Source: Telluria mixta (GTDB taxonomy: Bacteria; Pseudomonadota; Gammaproteobacteria; Burkholderiales; Burkholderiaceae_D). From it: a DNA stretch of 64,000 bases. How positions within the stretch are numbered: position 1 is the stretch's first letter; every line of letters begins with the position of its first letter. Location of the stretch: contig NZ_CP119520.1 in NCBI RefSeq assembly GCF_029223865.1, positions 372,001 to 436,000 of the forward strand. Direction: 5' to 3'. Of this stretch, positions 48,244-57,217 are shown one piece after another. The notes under the pieces are model-generated. The model saw only the letters and a list, made by a program, of their open reading frames with translations. It ran no database searches and was not told the DNA's origin. Made by a program: the position numbers and the translations under genes.

Positions 48244-48834
48244 TCACGCTTCCATCCTCCTGAACTCGACAACCCATATCAACGGGTTGGCGTTCCAGCT
48301 GCCAATACCGTTGATCTGCTCCCACAGCGAGCGGTAGCTGTCGACCGGGCAGCTGAACGATTCGGTAGTATTGCCGGCGTCACGCTCGATGCCCTCAGCG
48401 ATTGCATCGTGATCACTGATGGCCTGCAGACGCTCGACCCGCACCGATACGACTTTCAGCAGGATACGGCTCGCCGCACGCGGCATGAACAGTGCCGGAC
48501 GAGTGTGCCAGCCCGGTGTCGCGGAGCGCCCCTTTTCCACCGGCACGTCCGGGTTGTCGGCCGCGTACAAATAGGAATGGCTGCGCTCCAGGGTCATATC
48601 GACGAAGCGCCACTCGTCGCGTTGCTTCTTCTCGTTGTAGCGCTTTTCCCAGCGGCCATACGCGAAAAAGGTCTCGCGCACCCACAGCCGATCGCCAGGC
48701 CGACCGTAGGGACGAGGCGAGTCGGCGTGGACGCTGCCCTCCCGCTCTTTCACCGCGCGCCGTGTCTGGGTCTTCGTACCGGCCAGCAGCGCGCGCACCA
48801 TCGGCGCACTGAATAAAATGCCGCGCTCACTCAT
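48244..48834 (-). CDS. Phage-type ASCH-like hypothetical protein
   Basis: This 196-residue protein begins with the sequence block LFSAPMVRALLAGTKTQTRR, characteristic of small ASCH-like proteins often seen in phages and prophages, with WVRETF near residue 52. The fold is thought to bind RNA or nucleotides; function unknown. It is alone, convergent with the tRNA-His terminator, and lower in GC than neighbours. The location next to a tRNA and its phage-like character suggest it is a leftover of an integrated element. Confidence 0.65.
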   Translation of the reverse strand: MSERGILFSAPMVRALLAGTKTQTRRAVKEREGSVHADSPRPYGRPGDRLWVRETFFAYGRWEKRYNEKKQRDEWRFVDMTLERSHSYLYAADNPDVPVEKGRSATPGWHTRPALFMPRAASRILLKVVSVRVERLQAISDHDAIAEGIERDAGNTTESFSCPVDSYRSLWEQINGIGSWNANPLIWVVEFRRMEA

Positions 48835-49208
48835 GTTGCGATGCCTTTTCGGTCATTGTCGGCCCAACTATACCGAATGCGGCTACACCGACCAACCGTA
48901 CGCCACCCTATTTCCGCTTGGATTAAAATGCACGTCAGAAATGTACTTACGTCAATCATATTTGAGCAAATGAATTATTTGCCCTATACTTGATCCCGGT
49001 ACACACCTAAAAAACGAGCGGCAGGCATCACGTTGACCTCGCCGCCGCGCGGCCCCGCCGCAGCGCGGATGCATCCGAAGCATCCAGTCTTTCAACGAGT
49101 CCAGACGCCGGCCAACCGTCCCGCGCTGCGACCACTTACCTCCGCGCGCCGGACGGATCCAAGCTTCCCCCGGCCCGCACCGAGGTCTTTCAATGAGGGC
49201 CGATCTTC
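48835..49208. other. Intergenic region with a candidate promoter
   Basis: Nothing coding was recognised. An AT-rich stretch from about 48910 to 49000 contains TTGAGC, 17 bp, TATACT (48962-48990), a credible sigma-70 promoter pointing right towards the gene at 49209. It would leave a leader of about 210 bases. Confidence 0.5.
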
Positions 49209-50264
49209 ATGACCCCAACACGACCATTGCGCCGCCTGCTCGCAACGGCAGGCGCACTGTGCGCCATCCTGATTCCACCGGCGCACGCGGCCAGCCGCAA
49301 GCCGGTCAAGACCCCAACGACGCCGGCCATCGCCGACTTCACCCAGCTGAGCGGCGCCCAGCCGCGCGACTGCGCCGCCCCCGCCGCCCCCGCCCTGTCA
49401 GGCCTGGGCGAACCGACGATGCGCCGCTGCGCCTGGAGCCAGCGCGTGGAGATGGTGTACTGGCGCAGCATCCCGACGCCGGCAGCCACCTGCCTGCAGC
49501 CGGCTGCCATCGCATGGCACCGCCTCACGCAAGCCATCCACGCGGACGCGCCGCCGTGGAACAGCGCCTGGTCCGGCCGCACCGTGACCATGAATACGTC
49601 CGAAACCCGGCAACTCGCCGCGATCTGGCGCGGTGACGACGGCCAGTGGTCGGCAGCGCTGTGGCGCTGGCAGCCGTCGGAGAAACCGGATACGCGCACC
49701 TGGCAGGCCGGCCACTGGGACAACGTGACGAAGGCCGCGCATGCGATCGATGCAGGAAATCCGCTGCCGGCGGCCTCGAAGCTGTTCGTCGCGTGGCGCG
49801 ATGCGTCGCAGGGCAAGCCGCGCGTGCTCGATGGCGATACATGGCGCTGGGTGTCCGACAAGACCTGCCTGCGCCTGGAGACCTCGGGCATCAGCCAGAC
49901 GCGCATCCACCTGCCCTATTCGCGCGACGATGCGAGGCTGGAGCAGCGCAGCGGCATGCAGGTGCTGCTCGCCCGCCGCTTCCCGGATGCCGAGTGGCTG
50001 CAGCCCTTTACCTTGCTGGAGCCGGGCCGTCCCGGCGACCGTACCGGTGCGAAGTTCGTCGCCGTGTGGCGCGAAGGCGCCAGCGTCAAGGGACAGTTGT
50101 GGATTCCGCTGCGCGACGACGCGGGCATCGTCCGCGCGCGCATCGTCAGCGACCTCGCGCCGGCATCGGCGGAGCGCCAAAAGGAACTGGCGAAGCAGCG
50201 GGCCGACGTGATCGGGCGCGAACTGACCGCGCTTGCCCACGCGTGGGAGGTGCGCCATGAATGA
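49209..50264 (+). CDS. Secreted protein of unknown function
   Basis: This 351-residue protein has a signal peptide (to about residue 28, AHAAS-RK). The rest is Trp-rich (about 14 Trp) with no recognised domain and no catalytic pattern. Three or four cysteines could form disulphides. Its last eight bases overlap the start of the antiporter gene, and a credible promoter lies about 210 bp upstream (48962-48990), so it heads an operon with the antiporter and the carboxylate-amine ligase. A periplasmic accessory role is possible but not shown. Confidence 0.6.
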   Translation: MTPTRPLRRLLATAGALCAILIPPAHAASRKPVKTPTTPAIADFTQLSGAQPRDCAAPAAPALSGLGEPTMRRCAWSQRVEMVYWRSIPTPAATCLQPAAIAWHRLTQAIHADAPPWNSAWSGRTVTMNTSETRQLAAIWRGDDGQWSAALWRWQPSEKPDTRTWQAGHWDNVTKAAHAIDAGNPLPAASKLFVAWRDASQGKPRVLDGDTWRWVSDKTCLRLETSGISQTRIHLPYSRDDARLEQRSGMQVLLARRFPDAEWLQPFTLLEPGRPGDRTGAKFVAVWREGASVKGQLWIPLRDDAGIVRARIVSDLAPASAERQKELAKQRADVIGRELTALAHAWEVRHE

Positions 50265-51465
50265 CGAACTGTACTCGCCCCTCTGGCTGCTGTCGCCGCT
50301 GGCCGTTCTGGGTGCCGGCCTGATGGTCGCGCTCGTGATCGGACTGACCCTGCAGCGTTTCCGCATCCCGAAACTGTATGGCGCCGTGATCGCGGGCCTG
50401 CTGCTCGGCGCGAACGGTGCCGGCTTCATCGACCGCGCGCTGCTGACGCAGTTCCAGGAACTCCTCAACGGCGCCGCCGCGCTCGTGCTGTTCGAGGTCG
50501 GCCGCAAGATGGACCTCGCGTGGCTGCTGCGCAGCGGCCGCCAGGGCGCCAGTCTGCTGCTCGCGACCCTGGCGCGCGGCGCCGCGGCCGCCGTCACGCT
50601 GGGCCTCTTCGGCCTGCCGTGGGGCGCCGCGATCTTCATCGGCTCGATCCTCATCGCCGTCAATCCCGTCATCCACAGCTCGATGGTGGCGGACGAAAAC
50701 GCGAGCGGCACGAGCACGTTCGCGACGTCGAACATGGTCGGCCTCTCCAACTTCGTCGCGCTGCTGGCGCTCGGCATCACGCTCGCATGGACGCGCAGCC
50801 ACGGCCAGGACGCCGACAGCGGTTTCTGGACGGAGCTGATGCGCCAGGGCGGCAAGCTCGTGATCGGCGCCCTGATCGCCGTGCTGTCGTACGGCGTCTA
50901 TGCGCTTGCGACCCGGCTGTGCAAGGTGCCGGCGACGCTGCGCCCCGGCATGCTGCTGGCCGCGCTGCTGATCGACCTCGGGCTGTGCTCCGTGATGTCC
51001 GCGAGCGCCCTGCTCTCGCTGCTGCTGATGGGCGTCCTGCTGCGCAATGCGGAGAAGCGCGACAACGTGTTCCAGGCGCAGTTGAAGACGGCACAGGACA
51101 TCGGCTACGTGCTGCTGTTCCTGATGTCGGCGGCGCTCGTCGACCTGCAGGCGCTGCTGGACGGCTGGACCATCGTGGCCGCGCTGACGGTGTTCGCGGT
51201 CCGCATCGCGGCCACGCGCCTCGCCCTGTGGCCGGGCACCGCCTGGGACATGCGCAAGCAGCATGCGATGGCCCTGTCGATGTGCTCCCTGGTCAGCTAC
51301 GGCGGGCTCGTCGTCGACAACACCCTGAATGCCTACACCGGGCTCGATGCGACGTCCACCGCCGTGATGGGCGCGCTGCTGGCCCTGAACGTCCTGCTGG
51401 CGCCCGGCCTGACCTGGCTTGGTTTGCACCTTGCGGGCGAAACTTATCGAGGAGGTGCCCAATGA
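50257..51465 (+). CDS. Cation:proton antiporter
   Basis: This 402-residue integral membrane protein with about 12 helices matches the Na+/H+ exchanger (CPA2-like) family (LVIGLTLQRFRIPKLYGAVIA, LNGAAALVLFEVGRKMDL, GSILIAVNPVIHSSMVAD). It probably exchanges Na+ or K+ for H+ across the inner membrane. No regulatory TrkA domain follows. Good Shine-Dalgarno GGGAGG before ATG 50257. The start overlaps the secreted protein gene by eight bases, and its stop overlaps the ligase start by four (ATGA). Confidence 0.85.
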   Translation: MNDELYSPLWLLSPLAVLGAGLMVALVIGLTLQRFRIPKLYGAVIAGLLLGANGAGFIDRALLTQFQELLNGAAALVLFEVGRKMDLAWLLRSGRQGASLLLATLARGAAAAVTLGLFGLPWGAAIFIGSILIAVNPVIHSSMVADENASGTSTFATSNMVGLSNFVALLALGITLAWTRSHGQDADSGFWTELMRQGGKLVIGALIAVLSYGVYALATRLCKVPATLRPGMLLAALLIDLGLCSVMSASALLSLLLMGVLLRNAEKRDNVFQAQLKTAQDIGYVLLFLMSAALVDLQALLDGWTIVAALTVFAVRIAATRLALWPGTAWDMRKQHAMALSMCSLVSYGGLVVDNTLNAYTGLDATSTAVMGALLALNVLLAPGLTWLGLHLAGETYRGGAQ

Positions 51466-52673
51466 GCGAATTGATGAACGACGAAGCGCTGGGAAAACTG
51501 AAAACGGACGCGCAGGCACTCGCAACAAGCGGTCAGGGCCCGGCCTACCTGCCCGACTTCAAGGCGTCCACGATCGGCACGATGGGCATCGAGCTGGAAC
51601 TGATGGTGCTCGACCGCCTCACGTTCGACCTGTTCCCCGCCGCACCCGACATCCTGCGCCTGCTCGACAAGCACGACAAGCCCTGGGTGCACACGCCGGA
51701 AATCACGACGTCGATGCTGGAAGTGGCGACTGCGATCCTGACCTCGTTCGACGAAGCGGCCGAGCAGCTGGAACACATCCGCACGACGGTGCAGCGGGCC
51801 GCGTTCGATGTCGGCGCGTCGATCTCGGGCGGCGGCGCGCATCCCTTCCAGAAGTGGAACGAGCAGCGCATCTACCCGAAGGAGCGCTACTTCGCGTCGG
51901 AGCGCAAGTTCGGCTATCTAGCCAAACTGTTTACGGTATTTGGCATGCACGTCCACATCGGCGCGGGCACGCCGGACGAGGCGATGCGCCTGTGTTCCTG
52001 GCTCACGCAGCGCGCGCCCTTGTTCATCGCGCTGTCGGCCAATTCGCCGTGCTGGCAGGGCGAAGTCTCGGGCTTCTGCAGCTCGCGCAGCAACGTGGTG
52101 GGCGCGTTCCCGATGAGCGGCATCCTGCCGTACGAGATCCGCACGTGGGACGACTTCCGCGCCCACTTCGACCAGCTCGCCGGCCACGGCATCGTCAACA
52201 GCATCAAGGATTTTTACTGGGACGTGCGCCCGAAGCCGGAATACGGAACGATCGAATTGCGCGTGCTGGATACGCCGTTAAAACCTGTGTATGCGGCGGC
52301 GCTCGCGTGCTACGCGCGCGAGCTGTGCCTGGAATGGGCGGACCAGCCGGGCCGCTGGCCGACAAGCAGCAGCCGCGAACTGTATATCTGGAACCGCTTC
52401 AACGCGGCACGCGACGGCGTCGACGCGACGTGGATCGATCCTGAATCGGGTGCGGCTATGCCTATCGGGGATGCGATCCGCGCCGACCTCGAACGATTAA
52501 AAAAACGCTCGAGCGACCCCGGCTTCGGCAAGGCGTGCGAGGTGATCGAACACCTCATGAAAGACGGCGGACAGGCGCGCTGGCTGCGCGCCCATCTCGC
52601 GTCCGGCGGCGGCATGAACGATCTCGCGCGGATGGCGAGCGAGATGTTCGAGGACGGCGCGCCGCTGGGCTAG
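51462..52673 (+). CDS. YbdK-type carboxylate-amine ligase (glutamate-cysteine ligase family 2)
   Basis: This 403-residue protein has the GCS2/YbdK family N-terminal TMGIELELMV, the His-rich FGMHVHIGAGTPDEA, and CSSRSNVVGAFPMSG plus the C-terminal TIELRVLDTPLKP. Family members form a peptide bond from a carboxylate and an amine using ATP, with weak glutamate-cysteine ligase activity. It follows the antiporter with a four-base overlap and a strong Shine-Dalgarno (GGAGG). A role in making a small thiol or protectant in concert with ion transport is plausible, not demonstrated. Confidence 0.88.
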   Translation: MSELMNDEALGKLKTDAQALATSGQGPAYLPDFKASTIGTMGIELELMVLDRLTFDLFPAAPDILRLLDKHDKPWVHTPEITTSMLEVATAILTSFDEAAEQLEHIRTTVQRAAFDVGASISGGGAHPFQKWNEQRIYPKERYFASERKFGYLAKLFTVFGMHVHIGAGTPDEAMRLCSWLTQRAPLFIALSANSPCWQGEVSGFCSSRSNVVGAFPMSGILPYEIRTWDDFRAHFDQLAGHGIVNSIKDFYWDVRPKPEYGTIELRVLDTPLKPVYAAALACYARELCLEWADQPGRWPTSSSRELYIWNRFNAARDGVDATWIDPESGAAMPIGDAIRADLERLKKRSSDPGFGKACEVIEHLMKDGGQARWLRAHLASGGGMNDLARMASEMFEDGAPLG

Positions 52674-52680
52674 TTACTCG

Positions 52681-53064
52681 TCACGAGCGGTGCGGGTTGT
52701 TGGGACGGTTGTCGAAGCGGTTCGGCACGCCGTCGCCGTCACGATCGACAGCGCGGTCGCCGTGGCGCCAGCCGCCGCGCTCCATTTGCCAGCCGCGGTC
52801 GCCCTGGCGCCATTCCGGACGGTGCCAGACATAGCCCGGACGCACCCGCTCCCAATGGCCGCGCACCCAGGTGTAGCGGTGGCCGTTCCAGTTCCAGTAG
52901 CCCGGCGCCCATTCGTAACCGTGGCGCGCGGCCGGCACGACTTCGTGGCGCGGCGGCGGCGGCGCGGTGCGCACGACGACGACATCCCGGGCGGACGCCT
53001 GCGCCGGCAGGACGGCGGCGGTGCTCACGATGGCAAGGGCGGTGGCAGCAAGAATGCGTTTCAT
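52681..53064 (-). CDS. YXWGXW repeat-containing secreted protein
   Basis: This 127-residue protein has a signal peptide (cleavage near QASA-R, residue 25). Its central region has repeated Tyr/Trp-Gly motifs ([25 protein letters not shown]) of the YXWGXW repeat family. A short calcium-repeat-like segment ([11 protein letters not shown]) is at the C-terminus. Likely envelope or exported; function unknown. Convergent with the ligase gene (8-bp gap). Confidence 0.8.
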   Translation of the reverse strand: MKRILAATALAIVSTAAVLPAQASARDVVVVRTAPPPPRHEVVPAARHGYEWAPGYWNWNGHRYTWVRGHWERVRPGYVWHRPEWRQGDRGWQMERGGWRHGDRAVDRDGDGVPNRFDNRPNNPHRS

Positions 53065-53216
53065 GGTGGTTCTCCTTTGGTTGCGCGGTGAAGTTGCGCT
53101 GTGAGACCACTATAGCGAGAAGCCGCCCGCATTTGCCGGATTGAAGCCGGCGCTTACAACCGATACATGCCGCAACAGGCCGGTAACAGATTTTCAGATT
53201 TCACGGGGCCGGATGC

Positions 53217-53248
53217 AAAAAGGGCGCCCCCGCGGGGACGCCCTTTTC
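53217..53248. terminator. Symmetric hairpin, likely bidirectional terminator
   Basis: AAAAGGGCG and CGCCCTTTT pair around a GC-rich loop, with T-runs on both sides. It follows the TonB-like gene on the minus strand. Confidence 0.75.
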
Positions 53249-53359
53249 GAATCGTTGGATGCCGCCAGGCCCAGGTCTCGCGCGCACCCGGCCAAGATGC
53301 CGGGGACGCAGAGCCTCACCTGGGGCGCCGAGCCAGGCCGGCCGGCACCCGCCGATGGA

Positions 53360-53707
53360 TCAGTCCAGCTTCCAGGCGTAGTCGACCTTGGTCCAGGTCT
53401 GCGCCGGTGCGCCGTCCTTGGTGCCCGGCTTGAACTTGCATGCCGACAGGCCCTTCAGTGCGGCCTTGTCCAGGCCCTTGAAGCCGCTCGATTTTTCCAG
53501 CTTCGAATCGGCCACCGAACCGTCCGCGGCGACGAGGAAGGACATCGACGTGATGCCCTGCTCTTCGTTCATCAGCGACGCTTTCGGATATTCGACCTTG
53601 CACTTGGACGGATCGAACGATGCCGGCGTTTCGCCTGCAAAAGCCGAACCAGCGATACCCGAGACCAGCAGAGCGACGAGGCTCACAGCAAATTTCTTAT
53701 TGGACAT
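53360..53707 (-). CDS. Secreted TonB C-terminal-like protein
   Basis: This 115-residue protein has a signal peptide (to about residue 24, SAFA-GE) and a C-terminal fold resembling the TonB C-terminal domain (MSFLVAADGSVADSKLEKSS, AALKGLSACKFKPG). It lacks the N-terminal membrane anchor and proline-rich linker of true TonB, so it is probably a periplasmic domain-only protein of unknown role. Two cysteines could form a disulphide. The ATG at 53707 follows a GGGGGT ribosome-binding sequence. A terminator follows at 53217-53248. Confidence 0.72.
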   Translation of the reverse strand: MSNKKFAVSLVALLVSGIAGSAFAGETPASFDPSKCKVEYPKASLMNEEQGITSMSFLVAADGSVADSKLEKSSGFKGLDKAALKGLSACKFKPGTKDGAPAQTWTKVDYAWKLD

Positions 53708-53780
53708 TTTTATTACCCCCGAAAAACAAAGTTTTTTTTGATGCCGGCGCGTTGACCGGCGCTGGACGAGCCGTCCTGGC

Positions 53781-55559
53781 TCAGAATTCTTCCCAATCGT
53801 CGCTGGCGGCTGCCGCTGCGACTTTCTTCGCGGTCGATGCCGGAGCATCCGCCGCACGTTCCTGCTGGGCCGGCGCCTTGGCCTTCGCGGCGGCCGGCTT
53901 CTTCAGCTGCGGCTTGGCGGCCGGGCGGACGACGACGGCACGGCTGGCGGTCGCGGCGCTTGGCGCCGGTGCGTCCACGACGGCCTGCTCTTCGCCTTCG
54001 GCCAGCTTGAAGATGCTGACGACGCGCTGCAGTTCCGCGGCCTGGTCCTGCAGGCTCTGGAAGGCGGCGGCGGCCTCTTCGACCAGCGCGGCGTTCTGCT
54101 GCGTCATGCCGTCCATCTCGATGATCGACAGGTTGACCTGTTCGATGCCTGCACTCTGTTCGGCGCTGGCGCTGGCGATGTCGCTCATGATGTCGGTCAC
54201 GCGCTTGACGCTGGCAACGACCTCGTCCATCGTCTCGCCGGCCTCGCCGACGAGCTTGCTGCCGCGGCCGATCTTCTCGACGGAGTCGCCGATCAGTTGC
54301 TTGATTTCTTTCGCGGCCGCTGCGGAACGCTGGGCCAGGTTACGCACTTCCGAGGCGACGACGGCGAAGCCGCGGCCCTGTTCACCGGCACGGGCTGCCT
54401 CGACGGCGGCGTTCAGTGCCAGGATGTTCGTCTGGAAGGCGATGCCGTCGATGACGCCGATGATGTCGGCGATCTTGCTTGCCGAGCTATTGATCTCGCC
54501 CATCGTGCCGACGACCTGCGACACCACGTCACCACCCTTGCGTGCCACGTCCGATGCGGTGGCGGCCAGGTGGTTCGCTTCGCGGGCATTGTCCGCGTTC
54601 TGTTTCACGGTCGACGTCAGTTCTTCCATCGCCGACGCGGTCTTTTCCAGCGAGCTGGCTTGCAGTTCGGTACGCGACGACAGGTCGGTATTACCGGCTG
54701 CGATTTCACGCGAAGCGGTGGTGATGGTGTGCGTGCCGCGACGAACCTGGCTGACGATGTCGACCAGGCTGTTGCGCATCTGTTTCATTTCGATCAGCAG
54801 GCTGCCGCGATCCGACGACTTGGTGTCGATAGCGATCGACAGGTCGCCTTCGGCGATGCTGCCGGCGATCTTGGCGGTGTAGCCCGGCTCGCCGCCCAGC
54901 TGCTTCAGCAGGCCGCGGGTGATGACGGTGGCGGCAAGGATGCCGAGTGTGACGGCCAGGGCCAGCAGCACGAGCATGAAGTTACGGGCGCTGGCGAAGG
55001 CGGCTTCCGCGTCGACCTGGGTCTGCGCGTTCAGCTTGTCTTCCAGCTTGCCCAGCTGGTCAAGCGCTTCCAGCCATTTCTTCTGGGCAGGACGGATTTC
55101 CTTGACCATCACGCGGGTGGCGTCCATCGCGTTATTGGCCAGGTAGAGTTCCGATGCCTTGGCGATCGCCGGCATGGCGGCGCCTTCGGCTTCTTTCACT
55201 TGATTCAGCAGGGATTTTTCTTCAGCCGACGCTTCTTCCGCGAACTTGGCGACCAGCTTCTGCTGCAGAGCATCGTACTTGGCGGTCTGTTCCTTGAAAC
55301 GGTTCAGCTCCGGCTCCATGTCGGCCGGGTCCGTCATCAGGGTCAGGGTACGCAGCGAGGTGACGCGTTCGCTCACGTTGTTACGCATGTCGACGACCAG
55401 GCGGGTGACGACATTATTGACATTCACGACGTGGTCGAGCCGGTTCTGAATCTGCGCCATGCGCAGGATGCCGACGACGGTGACCATGACCAGCAGCACG
55501 AGCACGAGGGCAAAGCCCAAGCCCAGACGCACGCCGACCTTCATGTTTGCTAAGTTCAT
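53781..55559 (-). CDS. Methyl-accepting chemotaxis protein with CheR-tether
   Basis: This 592-residue chemoreceptor has TM1 (about 10-33), a four-helix-bundle periplasmic sensor (about 34-190), TM2 (about 192-215) and HAMP. A methyl-accepting signalling domain follows (core near residues 380-400; [20 protein letters not shown] and [20 protein letters not shown]). A long Ala/Pro/Lys linker leads to the C-terminal DDWEEF, which fits the WxxF CheR-binding pentapeptide that recruits methyltransferase. It signals to the flagellar motor or, less likely, to a non-motility pathway. Good Shine-Dalgarno (AAGGA). Ligand unknown. Confidence 0.95.
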   Translation of the reverse strand: MNLANMKVGVRLGLGFALVLVLLVMVTVVGILRMAQIQNRLDHVVNVNNVVTRLVVDMRNNVSERVTSLRTLTLMTDPADMEPELNRFKEQTAKYDALQQKLVAKFAEEASAEEKSLLNQVKEAEGAAMPAIAKASELYLANNAMDATRVMVKEIRPAQKKWLEALDQLGKLEDKLNAQTQVDAEAAFASARNFMLVLLALAVTLGILAATVITRGLLKQLGGEPGYTAKIAGSIAEGDLSIAIDTKSSDRGSLLIEMKQMRNSLVDIVSQVRRGTHTITTASREIAAGNTDLSSRTELQASSLEKTASAMEELTSTVKQNADNAREANHLAATASDVARKGGDVVSQVVGTMGEINSSASKIADIIGVIDGIAFQTNILALNAAVEAARAGEQGRGFAVVASEVRNLAQRSAAAAKEIKQLIGDSVEKIGRGSKLVGEAGETMDEVVASVKRVTDIMSDIASASAEQSAGIEQVNLSIIEMDGMTQQNAALVEEAAAAFQSLQDQAAELQRVVSIFKLAEGEEQAVVDAPAPSAATASRAVVVRPAAKPQLKKPAAAKAKAPAQQERAADAPASTAKKVAAAAASDDWEEF

Positions 55560-55907
55560 TCCTTATCTTCCCTGTTTCAAGTGATCGGACCCGCTCCGGG
55601 GTCTTTGTCTTTTGTTACGGAAAGTCCATCTTCCCGGTGGACTTGCGTATTTCCGTCAGGATAAATCAAAACGACGATTTGCAGACAGAAAACATGCCCC
55701 GCTGTAATTATGTTTCACCACAACAACAGGATTAGATGTCGTGCAAGGAGAAGAGCCCAGATTATGGGTCTATTCTTGCCTTCGGGCAAGGATAACGTTG
55801 CAAATGATTAAATAAATGCAACATTTTTTGTAGCGGATTTTGAACATCCCGGCCATTTTCATGCGGCCGGGGTAGTAAAGTAACAAAGAGTCAACCTTAC
55901 GCGACGC
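55560..55907. other. Intergenic region between the chemoreceptor and dusA
   Basis: No gene was recognised. A 7-bp hairpin (CCCGGCC/GGCCGGG, 55848-55871) sits just beyond the dusA stop and may be a terminator lacking a good T-run. Another small palindrome, AGTCCA/TGGACT, lies near 55623-55644. The chemoreceptor promoter must be in this AT-rich stretch, but no sigma-28 consensus was found by eye. Confidence 0.5.
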
Positions 55908-56897
55908 TTACGCGGCCAGACGCAGTTTGCCGGCAGCTTCGAGGAGGAGTTCGGGATTGCCTTCGGCGAGGCGGCGGGAGTCGGACAGCATCTGGCGGTA
56001 GCCGCGCGCACCCGGCAGGCCGGCCATCAGGCCCAGCATGTGGCGGGTGATGCTGTTCAGGCGCAGGCCCAGCGGACCATAGCGCTCGAGCTCGGCGCGG
56101 ATGTACGGGATCATCGCTTCAAGCACTTGCTCGCGCGTTTTCGGCGGCGTCGCGTCGCCGTAGAAGCGGGCATCCCAGCCCGCCATCACATAGGGATTGT
56201 GATAAGCCTCGCGGCCGATCATGACGCCGTCCACGTATTGCAGGTGCGTAGCGATCTCGTCATCCGTCTTGATGCCGCCGTTGATGATGATCTCGAGGTC
56301 CGGGAATTCGCGCTTCAACTGGTACGCCACTTCGTAGCGCAGCGGCGGGATCTCGCGATTTTCCTTCGGCGACAGCCCTTTCAGCACGGCATTACGCGCG
56401 TGCACGATAAAGGTACGGCAACCGGCGTCGGCAATGGTGCCGATGAAATCGCGCACGAAGCCGTATTCCTCGTTGTAATCGATGCCGATGCGGTGCTTGA
56501 CGGTGACGTCGATGCTGACGGCGTCGCGCATCGCCTTCACGCAATCGGCGACGAGCTGCGGTTCCTGCATCAGGCAGGCGCCGAACGCCCCCTTCTGCAC
56601 GCGCTCGGACGGGCAGCCGCAATTCAGGTTGACCTCGTCATAGCCCCACTGCTCGCCCAGCTTGGCACTCTTGGCAAGGTCGGCCGGATCGCTGCCGCCC
56701 AGTTGCAGCGCGATGGGATGCTCGACGTCGTCATAGCGCAGGTGGCGTTCGACGTCGCCGTAGACGAGCGCGCCCGTCGTCACCATCTCTGTATACAACC
56801 AGGTGTGCTTCGTGATCTGGCGGTGGAAGACGCGGCAATGGCGGTCGGTCCAGTCCATCATGGGTGCAACGCTCAGTTTTCTCTTGCTGTCTTTCAT
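55908..56897 (-). CDS. dusA: tRNA-dihydrouridine(20/20a) synthase
   Basis: This 329-residue flavoprotein reduces U20/U20a of tRNAs. It shows the FMN-binding TIM-barrel motifs SVAPMMDWTDRHCR at the N-terminus, LNCGCPS with the catalytic Cys, VKHRIGID and INGGIKT. Length and the conserved DusA N-terminus are intact. The 5' end of dusA is a recognised integration site for prophages and islands; an integrase remnant lies immediately beyond it at about 56.99 kb. Single gene with a separate terminator hairpin. Confidence 0.95.
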   Translation of the reverse strand: MKDSKRKLSVAPMMDWTDRHCRVFHRQITKHTWLYTEMVTTGALVYGDVERHLRYDDVEHPIALQLGGSDPADLAKSAKLGEQWGYDEVNLNCGCPSERVQKGAFGACLMQEPQLVADCVKAMRDAVSIDVTVKHRIGIDYNEEYGFVRDFIGTIADAGCRTFIVHARNAVLKGLSPKENREIPPLRYEVAYQLKREFPDLEIIINGGIKTDDEIATHLQYVDGVMIGREAYHNPYVMAGWDARFYGDATPPKTREQVLEAMIPYIRAELERYGPLGLRLNSITRHMLGLMAGLPGARGYRQMLSDSRRLAEGNPELLLEAAGKLRLAA

Positions 56898-57217
56898 TTA
56901 ATCCCTACTTTTCCCTCTGGGAGGGAGCGATACGACTTCCCGGAACTTCCCGCAGAATGCCCCTGTTTCCTCCCTCGCTGCTACGAATTTGCTACAGATG
57001 ACTTCGATACTTGAGGTCGGGGACCCTGGCGGGCGCAGGTCCGCGCAGGCCGTCGCGTGGGCGCGGAAAGTCGAGGCTGAGATGGATGCCCGGCGCTTCG
57101 ACGACACTCGCGGGCTAGCGAATATTACCCTAAAAGAGCTCATCAAGAAGAAGACGGCAGCGTTACGGACGTGGCGGCGGAACCACGGTGACGTTGCCTG
57201 GGCACCCGCTGCGGTTT
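56898..57217. other. Intergenic stretch holding an integrase fragment at the dusA 5' end
   Basis: About 90 bp of noncoding sequence next to the dusA start is followed by a truncated integrase-like frame (see separate entry). It ends at the convergent oxidoreductase gene. No att duplicate of the dusA 5' end was found elsewhere in the window. Confidence 0.6.
56998..57216 (+). pseudogene. Tyrosine-recombinase (phage integrase) N-terminal remnant
   Basis: A short frame encodes WARKVEAEMDARRFDDTRG followed by LANITLKELI, the pattern typical of the N-terminal SAM-like/arm-binding region of phage integrases. The body and catalytic Arg/His/Tyr domain are missing, and the frame runs into the 3' end of the next gene. 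It is probably the leftover of an island that inserted at dusA and was partly deleted. The start used is ATG 56998; another upstream start adds little. Confidence 0.6.

Noticed and set aside
49398..50855. Long minus-strand frame opposite the secreted protein and antiporter
   Set aside because: High-GC antisense artefact; the plus-strand genes have signal peptide, membrane helices and tight overlaps.
56840..56897. A direct repeat of the dusA 5' end marking the other end of an island
   Set aside because: No second copy was found by eye anywhere to the right within the window.
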